A stretch of DNA of 64,000 bases from Pseudomonadota bacterium. GTDB taxonomy: Bacteria > Pseudomonadota > Alphaproteobacteria > Caulobacterales > Caulobacteraceae. The stretch is from assembly GCA_963205025.1 (NCBI GenBank), contig CAUJHO010000095.1, positions 62,001-126,000 of the forward strand, written 5' to 3'. A model generated the notes under the pieces. The model was not told the DNA's origin, searched no databases, and saw only the letters and a program-made list of their open reading frames with translations. The translations under genes and the position numbers were made by a program. Below, piece after piece: positions 33,792-42,872 of this stretch; the first letter of the stretch is position 1; every line of letters begins with the position of its first letter.

Positions 33792-34111
33792 GGGACGGCT
33801 CTGAACTCGCCGTCCACAAAGGTCCCGGATTCTGTCCGACCGAGCAGTTCGCGAATAACCAGGCCGGGATTCTTCGGATCGGCGCGATAGCTGGCGACGC
33901 CCCGCTTCTTCTGGAAACGAACGCCCGGCTCGGCGAGCTTTCTGACCGCGCGTTCCATGACCTGTTGGCCGGATATGACGTTGGCTTCAAAAACCCGACC
34001 ATCCGCCCGGATCGCCTCAACCTCGACCCGACCGAAATTGATGACGATCCTGTCGCCGTCACTGTCGTCTCGAATCTGGATATGCGCGCGACGCTTAGCG
34101 GGTCTGGCCAT
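33788..34111 (-). CDS. Small protein upstream of zeta kinase, possible antitoxin
   Basis: A 107-residue protein with a basic start (MARPAKRRAHIQIRDD) and an alternating beta/helix body (RIVINFGRVEVEAIRADGRVF; residues described in part). I recognise no family. It is not similar by eye to the epsilon antitoxin. Its stop overlaps the start of the zeta-kinase gene, so the two are probably co-translated, the usual order for antitoxin first and toxin second. It lies just downstream of rpoD on the same strand with 23 bases between. Confidence 0.65.
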   Translation of the reverse strand: MARPAKRRAHIQIRDDSDGDRIVINFGRVEVEAIRADGRVFEANVISGQQVMERAVRKLAEPGVRFQKKRGVASYRADPKNPGLVIRELLGRTESGTFVDGEFRAVP

Positions 34112-34134
34112 ATCTGAATCCTAGCGCGAAATTC

Positions 34135-36072
<1,938 letters not shown>

Positions 36073-36480
36073 TCAAGTCTCCGGCCGGAACGGGTCCGGT
36101 CATGCAAGAACCATGCAAATCATCCGACCGTCAGCCCCGGTCTTGATGGTCCGCACGGACGGATTCTGGCGCGGTCGATCCAGTCTGGATCCCGAGCGTT
36201 GGAAGGCATCTGGACGGGTACCGGACCGGGGCGGATGCAAACACATCGGCCACCAACGGCAAAACCGCCCCGCGCCGCCACCAGCACCGGGAGCTTGAAA
36301 GGTCATCGACCCTCGGACGGTCACATCGGCGAGGGGGGCGTCCTTGCCCTGACGGGTCGGTCGGTCATTTGCCGCCGCCGTCGCACCGCTCACATAGACG
36401 TTTCAAGGTCCGAAGGCCCCGAAATGGCGAGCGAAGGCTAGTCTGTCAAGGGAATCGACGGGCTTCTGTGGGCCAGATTC
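36073..36480. other. 408-base dnaG-rpoD intergenic region
   Basis: No protein gene is supported here; the six-frame ORFs are short or antisense to neighbours. It must hold the rpoD promoter. On the minus strand a TTGACA is present at 36449-36444 and could be the -35 box, with no convincing -10. A CTTGAA on the minus strand (from about 36405 on) recalls the alphaproteobacterial heat-shock -35 box, but the partner box is not seen. There is no rho-independent terminator for dnaG that I can support. Confidence 0.4.
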
Positions 36481-38364
36481 CTAATGCACCGTCGCCTCAG
36501 GCCACAGCTGGCCCGCGATCAGGGCGCGCGCGGCGGCGTCGCGCTCGGCCTTGAGCTGGGAGAAGGCCTGGGAATCCAGGGCCGCGCCGCCGGACAGGTC
36601 GCCCTTCAACTCTTCCAGAGCGCGGCTCAGGCTGACGGACTGTTGCACCAGTTCCAGCGCCCGGATCAGGTCGCGGCCGGCCTCGCGCTCGGGCAGGGTC
36701 CGATCCAGAAAGGCGGCGTGGGCCAGCGGCGCGGTGCGTTCGATCCGGCGCAGGGTCTCTTCGTGGCCCATCGAGGCGAGCCGTGCCCGGACGAGGCTTT
36801 CGGCGGCATCGCCCAGATCCTCGATCAGCGGGATCAGGTCGCCGATCAGTCGATCCAGTCCGTCATCCCCCACGCCCTGCACGCCCAGCAGCTCGGATTT
36901 TTCGCGCACGACCTCGGGATGGGCGATCAGCCCCTCGACGACGGCGGCGACCAACGGGCGCGGGGCCTGGGACAGGGTGGCGGCGGCGCTGCGGGCCTCG
37001 GGTGTCACGCGCGTCAGGTCGGCGGCGGCGCGGGCCCGGCGGTCGCGATAGAGGGTCCGGTTGGCCTGCTTTCGCTCTCCCTCGGACGGGCGGGTGTGCT
37101 GGTAGAAGGCGTTGACCAGGAACTCCTTGTAGGTCCGGGCCAGTTCGGGATCGGCGATGGTGGCGGCGGCCTTGCGCAGGCTGGCGACCAACTGGGCCTC
37201 CTTTTCCGGCGTATCCAGAGCGCCGACCTCTTCGCGCTCACGCTCGAACAGCAGGGCCGAGAAGGGGGTGGTCTGGGCCAGGGCCTTCTTCAGGCCGGGC
37301 GCACCCAGTTCGCGCAGGATGTCGTCGGGGTCCAGCCCGCCTGACAGCAGGCAGAAATCAAAGGTGCGGTCCGGCTTCAGCAGGGGCAGGGCCCGATCGA
37401 TCGAGCGCATGGCGGCGCGACGCCCGGCATTGTCGCCGTCGAAACACAGAACCGGCGTGGGCGCGACCCGCCATAGCACCGCCATCTGTTCCTCGGTCAG
37501 GGCCGTGCCCATGGGCGCGACGGCAGCCAGGCCGGCCCGCTGGCAGGCGATGACGTCCATATAGCCCTCGACCACGAACAGGCGCGCATCGTCGCCGCCC
37601 TGGGCCAGCAGGCGGCGCGCCTCGGCCAGACCATAGAGGTTGGCACCCTTGTGAAAGACGCGGGTCTCTGGGCCGTTCAGATATTTGGCGCGGGCTTCCG
37701 GGTCCAGGGCCCGCCCGCCAAAGCTGATCAGCCGGCCTCGGCCATCGGTGATCGGAAAGATCAGCCGGTCGCGGAACCGGTCGTAGGGCGCACTGCCGTC
37801 TTCAGGCCGGATCAGCAGGCCGGCATCGATCAGCTCCTGCGGCTTGGCCCCTTTCTGGACCAGGGCGTCGCGCAGGGCGGTGCGGCTGGACGGGGCAAAG
37901 CCCAGGCGAAAGCGGCTCCACTGGTCCTCGGGCAGGGCGCGGCGCACCAGATAGTCGCGGGCCGACTGGCCGGCCGGGCGGCGAAGCTGGGCCTCGAACC
38001 AGCGCGCGGCCTCCTCCAGCCAGTGCTCCAGACCCTTGCGCTCCTCCTCGCGGCGCGCAGCCTGGGGATCGGGGGCGGGCAGGGCCATGCCGGCCTCGGC
38101 GGCCAGGCGCTCGACCGCCTCCATGAAGCTGAGGCGCTGGGTCTCCTGCAGGAACGAGATGACGTCGCCGTGCTTGCCCGAACTGAAATCGTGGAAGAAG
38201 CCCTTGTCGTCATTGACGAAGAAGGAGGGCGACTTCTCCTTGGTGAAGGGGCTTAAGCCGACCCATTCGCGGCCCTGACGCTTGAGCTTGACGGTGCGGC
38301 CGATGACCTCCGACGGGCGGAGTCGGCTCTTCAGCTCGTCAAGGAAACGTTCGTCCAGGCGCAT
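36481..38364 (-). CDS. dnaG: DNA primase DnaG without zinc ligands
   Basis: A 627-residue primase from the ATG at 38364 (an upstream ORF extension from 38478 is unlikely). It has the N-terminal zinc-binding-like domain, TOPRIM catalytic domain (ARLFVVEGYMDVIACQRAG near residue 260, CFDGDNAGRRAAMRS near 305, LLSGGLDPDD near 350) and a C-terminal DnaB-interacting helical region. In the CHC2 position the four ligands are replaced: GLSPFTKEKSPSF has Ser38 and Thr41 where Cys and His occur, and FFHDFSSGKHGD has Asp59 and Ser62 for the two Cys. Loss of this site may be common in the group. Confidence 0.97.
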   Translation of the reverse strand: MRLDERFLDELKSRLRPSEVIGRTVKLKRQGREWVGLSPFTKEKSPSFFVNDDKGFFHDFSSGKHGDVISFLQETQRLSFMEAVERLAAEAGMALPAPDPQAARREEERKGLEHWLEEAARWFEAQLRRPAGQSARDYLVRRALPEDQWSRFRLGFAPSSRTALRDALVQKGAKPQELIDAGLLIRPEDGSAPYDRFRDRLIFPITDGRGRLISFGGRALDPEARAKYLNGPETRVFHKGANLYGLAEARRLLAQGGDDARLFVVEGYMDVIACQRAGLAAVAPMGTALTEEQMAVLWRVAPTPVLCFDGDNAGRRAAMRSIDRALPLLKPDRTFDFCLLSGGLDPDDILRELGAPGLKKALAQTTPFSALLFEREREEVGALDTPEKEAQLVASLRKAAATIADPELARTYKEFLVNAFYQHTRPSEGERKQANRTLYRDRRARAAADLTRVTPEARSAAATLSQAPRPLVAAVVEGLIAHPEVVREKSELLGVQGVGDDGLDRLIGDLIPLIEDLGDAAESLVRARLASMGHEETLRRIERTAPLAHAAFLDRTLPEREAGRDLIRALELVQQSVSLSRALEELKGDLSGGAALDSQAFSQLKAERDAAARALIAGQLWPEATVH

Positions 38365-38494
38365 GGCGGATCTGATATCTGTCGATGAGCTATCGCGGCC
38401 AAGGGGTTGGACCGCTTTCCCCAAGTTCCTGTCGGTCAGTGGATGGATTGTGGATGGAGTCTGGATGATTCGGTGCACAGACCCGGTCGCAGAC

Positions 38495-38520
38495 TTGACG
38501 CCTGATAACTTTATTATACA
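38495..38520 (+). promoter_or_regulatory. Candidate promoter of the 38553 gene
   Basis: TTGACG at 38495-38500 and TATACA at 38515-38520 with a 14-base spacer resemble the Caulobacter housekeeping promoter, which has a short spacer. The region is AT-rich compared with the surroundings. The start at 38529 would be within a few bases of the transcription start, which favours translation from ATG 38553, preceded by GGGGAA and GGAG. Confidence 0.4.
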
Positions 38521-38552
38521 AAGAAATCATGGCAACCGTGGGGAATGGAGTC

Positions 38553-39176
38553 ATGCCGTCGAATAAAGATGCGAGTCCAAGCCTGTCTGACGATCTCGCC
38601 TTCCTGAGGCGAATGGCGATGGCGGGCCGAGGTGGTCCGGCGCCGGTGCTGCCGTTGATGGCGCTGTTCGGTGCAGCCTATGGCGTCACTTTCCTGGTCA
38701 TCTATGCCGATGTGATCAGCGCCGGACGGCTGCCGGGCTGGACCCACTATCTGCCGGTGGTGGCGCATTTCACCTTTCTGGGGGGGCTCCTCTGGACAGC
38801 GTGGCGGGCGCTGGCGACGCGGGGACGCGGCCTTAGCCGCAGTGCGGGCGCGGCCTGGAGCGCGGCCTTCATCGGCCTGTTTGTGACGGTCGCTGCCTTT
38901 CGTATCTACGCCCACGGTGAGCCGCCGACGGACCAGCTCTATACGACCTATATGCTCAGCTCGGTGCTCCTCGTGCTGTGGGGCATGGCTTGGTGGACCA
39001 GCGCAATCGCCACCCATCGCGGCTGGATGACCGTCGTGGCTGCGGCGAGCTTCGCGGCGGCCCTGGCGGCGGCGGCGATCGGCAACAGCACCCAACTCTT
39101 GCTGCTTGCCGGGGTCTGTCTGCTCGGCCTGGCCACCTTGCCGGCGGTCATCCTGATGCGATCCGACCGTGGATGA
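38553..39176 (+). CDS. Six-segment hypothetical membrane protein
   Basis: A 207-residue membrane protein. Start at 38553 is chosen because the upstream ATG at 38529 lies on the promoter and is too close. About six hydrophobic segments are visible, for example LPLMALFGAAYGVTFLVIYA, VVAHFTFLGGLLW, AAFIGLFVTVAAFRIYA, YMLSSVLLVLWGMAWW, and LLLLAGVCLLGLATLPAVILM. No family is recognised. Its end overlaps the winged-helix gene by eight bases, so the two are probably co-expressed, like membrane protein/regulator pairs in which the regulator senses or controls the transporter. Confidence 0.7.
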   Translation: MPSNKDASPSLSDDLAFLRRMAMAGRGGPAPVLPLMALFGAAYGVTFLVIYADVISAGRLPGWTHYLPVVAHFTFLGGLLWTAWRALATRGRGLSRSAGAAWSAAFIGLFVTVAAFRIYAHGEPPTDQLYTTYMLSSVLLVLWGMAWWTSAIATHRGWMTVVAAASFAAALAAAAIGNSTQLLLLAGVCLLGLATLPAVILMRSDRG

Positions 39177-39465
39177 ACACGACCCGGCAGCGGTATTCAC
39201 ACATCGCCTGCGAGCAGGGATCGTGGCCTTCCTGATGGACCGGGAGGTCGCTGCCTTCACCGAAGTTGCAGAGGTCTTGGGTGTCGCAAACAACAGCCTG
39301 TCGGGTCACCTGGCGCGACTGGAGGCAGCGGGCCTAGTCAAGCTGGAGCGTGGATTCTTTGGGCGGAAGCCGCGGACGCTCATTCGGCTAACGACAGCGG
39401 GTCGCGATACATGGGTGGCTTGGCTCGATCAGATCGGGAGGGGCGCGACCCTTAACCATCCTTAA
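39169..39465 (+). CDS. Winged-helix transcriptional regulator (ArsR/MarR-like)
   Basis: A 98-residue DNA-binding protein with a GTG start at 39169 inside the preceding gene. The helix-turn-helix is FTEVAEVLGVANNSLSGHLARLEAAGLVKL (described in part, residues about 30-59), followed by the wing RGFFGRKPRTLIRLTTAGRD. This is the winged-helix DNA-binding type (PF13601-like) often paired with a small membrane protein. It probably regulates its own operon. The stop codon TAA forms part of a CtrA-type TTAA element at 39462-39465. Confidence 0.82.
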   Translation: MDEHDPAAVFTHRLRAGIVAFLMDREVAAFTEVAEVLGVANNSLSGHLARLEAAGLVKLERGFFGRKPRTLIRLTTAGRDTWVAWLDQIGRGATLNHP

Positions 39466-39476
39466 CGATGGGTTAA
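39452..39476. promoter_or_regulatory. Candidate CtrA-binding sites
   Basis: Three TTAA half-sites lie at 39452-39455, 39462-39465 and 39473-39476. The second and third are separated by exactly seven bases (TTAA-CGATGGG-TTAA), the CtrA consensus; the first two are separated by six. An AT-rich TATAATTACC follows, and CTATCCACA at 39522-39530 differs from the DnaA box TTATCCACA at one position. A further TTAACCAT lies at about 39543-39550. All sit upstream of the 39631 gene, so cell-cycle control is likely there. Confidence 0.55.
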
Positions 39477-39630
39477 TATAATTACCTGAAATCCCTGCCT
39501 AAATTTGGACATTCCACGGAACTATCCACAGGGGTGAGGGGTTAACCATGAGCGGATGCAGGATGCGTCCGCGACTGACGTTCCGGCCCGGCAAAAGCCA
39601 GGCTTGAGAGCCCAGCGGAAGACCAAGCCC

Positions 39631-39897
39631 ATGTTTATCTCGATTACCCACCCGACCATCCGCCCTCTGGGCACCGACGCCGTCGCCACGCCGGGTGCTC
39701 CGCGCGTGGAAGAACTGAGTGCCCGCGCCCTGCATGCGCGCCTGCTGGCCAATGCGGCCGCGCGCCGGATGCGCGCCGTCGAGCGGGCGGCCGCCCAGCG
39801 TGCCGAAGACGCCGACTACTGGAAGTCGGCCTGTCCGATGGTGGTGGCCAAGGCGGCGGCGCTGCGTTCGACGCACAGCTTTCCGGCCTTGCCTTAG
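39631..39897 (+). CDS. Small hypothetical protein with CtrA-type upstream region
   Basis: An 88-residue protein if translation begins at ATG 39631 (FISITHPTIRPLGTD); an ATG at 39556 would add 25 basic residues. The body is helical and alanine/arginine-rich (ARALHARLLANAAARRMRA) with a short C-terminal part containing YWKSACPMVVAKAAAL. I recognise no domain. It follows the regulator gene by 165 bases that hold CtrA-type sites, so I expect cell-cycle-timed expression. Coding is supported by the normal codon bias but remains moderate. Confidence 0.6.
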   Translation: MFISITHPTIRPLGTDAVATPGAPRVEELSARALHARLLANAAARRMRAVERAAAQRAEDADYWKSACPMVVAKAAALRSTHSFPALP

Positions 39898-40060
39898 AGA
39901 GGTGTGGCGGCCTGCTCAGGAAGGCGGCTTGAGATATCTGGCATATCGCTGATCGTGAACGGTGACCCGAATCGGGGCACGCACGCTCGGTCGGTTGGCG
40001 ACGAAATCCGGCAGAAGGCGTTGAGGCTCTGAATACAATTCGGAGCATGAAGGAACGACG

Positions 40061-41011
40061 ATGAAGATGCGCGCGCTCGGCCATAGCGGCCTGTCAACTG
40101 CCCCACTGGTTTTCGGCGGCAACGTCTTCGGTTGGACGGCAGACAAGGCGCGGTCCTTCGAACTCCTCGATGCGTTCGTCGAGGCCGGTTTCAACGCCAT
40201 CGATACGGCGGACGCCTACTCCCGCTGGGTACCGGGCCATGCGGGGGGTGAGAGCGAAACCATCATCGGGGAATGGCTGAAGGCCCGCGGTCGGCGCGAC
40301 GATGTGCTGATCCTGACCAAGGTGGGGTCGGACATGGGGCAAGGTCACAATGACCTGTCGCCCGCCTGGATCGAACGGGCGGTGGAGGACAGCCTACGTC
40401 GCCTGAACACCGATGTCATTGACCTGTACCAGGCCCATTTCCCCGATCCTGACACGCCGCAGGAAGAAACCCTGGCGGCCTTTGATCGATTGGTGAAGGC
40501 GGGGAAGGTCCGCGCGATCGGCGTGTCCAACCATTCTGCTGAGGCAACGGCAGAGGCGTTGGCAATCTCGGCACGGGAGGGGCTGGCGCGGTATCAGACG
40601 CTGCAGCCGCACTACAACCTGTACAGCCGCGCCACCTTTGAGGGCCCGCTTCAGGAGTTGGCGGTGCGCGAAGGTCTGGGCGCGATCACCTATTTCAGCC
40701 TGGAATCCGGTTTCCTCAGCGGCAAATACGCCAGTGTCGACGATCTCAAAGGCTCCCCCCGCGCAGCGAGTCTGAAGGACCGGTTTGATGAACGCGGCGT
40801 CCGGATTCTGGCGACCCTTCGCGCCGTGGCCGCGCGCAATCAGGCGACCCCGGCCCAGGTCGCCCTTGCCTGGCTGCTGACCCGGCCCGGCGTGGCCGCG
40901 CCGATCGTCAGCGCCACGACGCTGGAGCAATTGGCAGATACGTTGAAGGCGGCCGAGCTGGCGCTGTCCGACGCCGATGTGGCCGAGCTGACGGCGGCCA
41001 GCGACGCATAG
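40061..41011 (+). CDS. Aldo/keto reductase
   Basis: A 316-residue NADPH-dependent aldo/keto reductase of the AKR7/13-like bacterial group. The tetrad is visible: Asp50 and Tyr55 in NAIDTADAYSRW, Lys in LILTKVGSDMG and His in YQAHFPDPDTP. The C-terminal cofactor loop has ARPGVAAPIVSATT-like text (TRPGVAAPIVSATTLEQL). It reduces aldehydes or ketones in the cytoplasm; the physiological substrate is unknown. The gene is preceded by a 163-base region without other features and converges with trxB, leaving 12 bases. Confidence 0.92.
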   Translation: MKMRALGHSGLSTAPLVFGGNVFGWTADKARSFELLDAFVEAGFNAIDTADAYSRWVPGHAGGESETIIGEWLKARGRRDDVLILTKVGSDMGQGHNDLSPAWIERAVEDSLRRLNTDVIDLYQAHFPDPDTPQEETLAAFDRLVKAGKVRAIGVSNHSAEATAEALAISAREGLARYQTLQPHYNLYSRATFEGPLQELAVREGLGAITYFSLESGFLSGKYASVDDLKGSPRAASLKDRFDERGVRILATLRAVAARNQATPAQVALAWLLTRPGVAAPIVSATTLEQLADTLKAAELALSDADVAELTAASDA

Positions 41012-41023
41012 CGACCATCGCGC

Positions 41024-42025
41024 CTACCAGACGCCGATCTTCTCGGCCTGTTTGTGGGTGATCGGATGGCCCTCGGCGGCGTGGTCCTGTTCGGCCAGGA
41101 AGCGGGCGGCTTCCAGCGCGGCCATACAGCCCATGCCCGCTGCCGTGACGGCCTGGCGATAGACGTCATCGGTGACGTCGCCGGCGGCATAGACGCCCGG
41201 GATCGCGGTTTCGGTCCGGCCGGGCGTGACTTTCAGATAGCCGGATCCGTCCATTTCCAGCTGGCCCTTGAACAGCTCTGAGGCCGGGGCATGGCCGATG
41301 GCGATGAAGACGCCGTGGACATCGAGCGTCCGGGTCTCGCCGGTCAGGGTGTCTTGCAGGCGGACCCCGGTGACGCCGAGCGGGTCGGTCTCACCGATCA
41401 CCTCGTCGATGGCCTGATTCCACATGACCTCGACCTTGGGATGGGCAAACAGCCGCTCCTGAAGGATCCGCTCGGCGCGCAGCTCATCGCGGCGATGGAT
41501 CAGGATGACCTTCTCGGCAAAGTTGGTGAGGAACAGCGCCTCCTCGACCGCCGTATTGCCGCCGCCGACCACGGCGACCGTCTTGCCGCGATAGAAGAAG
41601 CCGTCACAGGTGGCGCAGGCCGACACCCCGAAGCCTTGGAATTTCTGCTCGCTGTCCAGACCCAGCCACTTGGCCTGGGCACCCGTGGAGATGATCACCG
41701 TCTCGGCCAGCATCTCGCCGCCGCTGTCGAGCTTGAGGCGGAAGGGGCGTTGCGACAGGTCGGCCTCGATGACGATATCATGGAGGATCTCGGTGCCGAC
41801 GTGCTCGGCCTGGGCTTTCATCTGCTCCATCAGCCAGGGGCCCTGAATGACCTCGGCAAAGCCGGGATAGTTCTCGACATCGGTGGTGATGGTCAGCTGG
41901 CCTCCGGGCTGGAGGCCCGCGATGATCACCGGGTTGAGCATGGCGCGCGCGGCATAGATGGCGGCGGTCCAGCCGGCGGGACCGGAGCCGATGATGGCGA
42001 CGCGGACGGTTCTGGGATTCGACAT
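41024..42025 (-). CDS. trxB: Thioredoxin-disulfide reductase
   Basis: A 333-residue FAD/NADPH-dependent reductase. It has an N-terminal FAD GxGxxG motif (IIGSGPAGWTAAIYAAR), the NADPH-binding GGGNTAVEEALFLTNFA, the redox CATC motif (Cys137 and Cys140 in VSACATCDGFF), and the C-terminal FAD loop GVYAAGDVTDDVYRQAVTAAG. It keeps thioredoxin reduced. It diverges from the small membrane gene at 42076, sharing the 50-base gap as promoter region. Confidence 0.96.
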   Translation of the reverse strand: MSNPRTVRVAIIGSGPAGWTAAIYAARAMLNPVIIAGLQPGGQLTITTDVENYPGFAEVIQGPWLMEQMKAQAEHVGTEILHDIVIEADLSQRPFRLKLDSGGEMLAETVIISTGAQAKWLGLDSEQKFQGFGVSACATCDGFFYRGKTVAVVGGGNTAVEEALFLTNFAEKVILIHRRDELRAERILQERLFAHPKVEVMWNQAIDEVIGETDPLGVTGVRLQDTLTGETRTLDVHGVFIAIGHAPASELFKGQLEMDGSGYLKVTPGRTETAIPGVYAAGDVTDDVYRQAVTAAGMGCMAALEAARFLAEQDHAAEGHPITHKQAEKIGVW

Positions 42026-42075
42026 GGGCCTAATCTAGGGTCGATTCCGCAATTGTGCGACGGAGCCGAGCGAAT

Positions 42076-42354
42076 ATGAGCGAACCTGCCAACAGGAATG
42101 CAGCCTTCCTCCCGATCGGGATCGGGGCCGGCATGGCCATTGGCGTGGCTCTGGGCCTGGCGCTGGACAATCTGGGGCTTGGGATTGCGCTGGGCGTCGC
42201 GCTGGGGGCCGGCATGGGCACGGCGGGTGCGGCCGCGACGCCGCGCAGCGCCAGAGACGGCAAGGGCGATGGCGGGGCCACCCCTGTCGACGGCGTCGAC
42301 CGCGATGGATCCGATGGCGGCGACGCCGGGGGCGGGGACGGCGGCGGCGGTTGA
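42076..42354 (+). CDS. Small glycine-zipper-like membrane protein
   Basis: A 92-residue protein from ATG 42076. One hydrophobic segment is repeated as glycine/alanine motifs (PIGIGAGMAIGVALGLALDN and LGIALGVALGAGMGTAG), consistent with a helical hairpin or single-pass membrane domain. The last 35 residues are Asp/Gly-rich (DGVDRDGSDGGDAGGGDGGG). No known family. The thioesterase gene begins at 42360, five bases after the stop. Confidence 0.6.
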   Translation: MSEPANRNAAFLPIGIGAGMAIGVALGLALDNLGLGIALGVALGAGMGTAGAAATPRSARDGKGDGGATPVDGVDRDGSDGGDAGGGDGGGG

Positions 42355-42359
42355 TTCCG

Positions 42360-42770
42360 ATGACCACCACCCAGATCCGCGTACGCTGGAGTGAGGTCGA
42401 CGGCCAGGAGGTCGTCTTCAACGCCAACTATCTGATGTATGCCGATGTCGCCGTGACCGAGTTCATGCGCGCCGGCGGCATCATGGAGCATTGCCGCGAG
42501 GAGTTCGGCCAGACCTTCGTGGTCGACGCCAATCTGACGTTCAGGGCCTCGGCCCGGTTCGACGATGTGCTGACGCTGGCGGTGCGGTGCGAACGGGTTG
42601 GGCGGTCCAGCTATGTCCTGACGGTCGAGATGAGCCGTGACGGCGAGCGCCTGTGTACCGCGACCCTGACCTATGTGCGGGCCGTGGACGGACAGTCGGT
42701 GGCGTTGTCGGACGGGTTCCGGGGACGGCTGGGCCACCCGCCGGTCGCGCCCGGCCTCGATCCGAACTGA
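42360..42770 (+). CDS. Acyl-CoA thioesterase (YbgC/4HBT hotdog family)
   Basis: A 136-residue hotdog-fold thioesterase from ATG 42360 (TTG at 42351 is also possible). The family signature is RWSEVDGQEVVFNANYLMYAD at about residues 8-28, with the catalytic Asp in EVDGQ and the following hydrophobic/aromatic helix. Strands such as FRASARFDDVLTLAVRCERVG complete the fold. It hydrolyses acyl-CoA; the chain length specificity cannot be seen. It lies next to the crystallin gene with 102 bases between. Confidence 0.87.
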   Translation: MTTTQIRVRWSEVDGQEVVFNANYLMYADVAVTEFMRAGGIMEHCREEFGQTFVVDANLTFRASARFDDVLTLAVRCERVGRSSYVLTVEMSRDGERLCTATLTYVRAVDGQSVALSDGFRGRLGHPPVAPGLDPN

Positions 42771-42872
42771 GGCCTGGCGGGCCCGTGCGACAGGGCCCGT
42801 CAATCGAGATGTCCGGTTGGCGGGCGACTTGGCGTTTCTGTCTGTGGGGGTTCCCTGGACAGGATTGGTACA

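Noticed and set aside
38449..38457. TGTGGATGG near dnaG as a DnaA box
   Set aside because: Only seven of nine bases match the consensus and no second box is present; such sites are common by chance.
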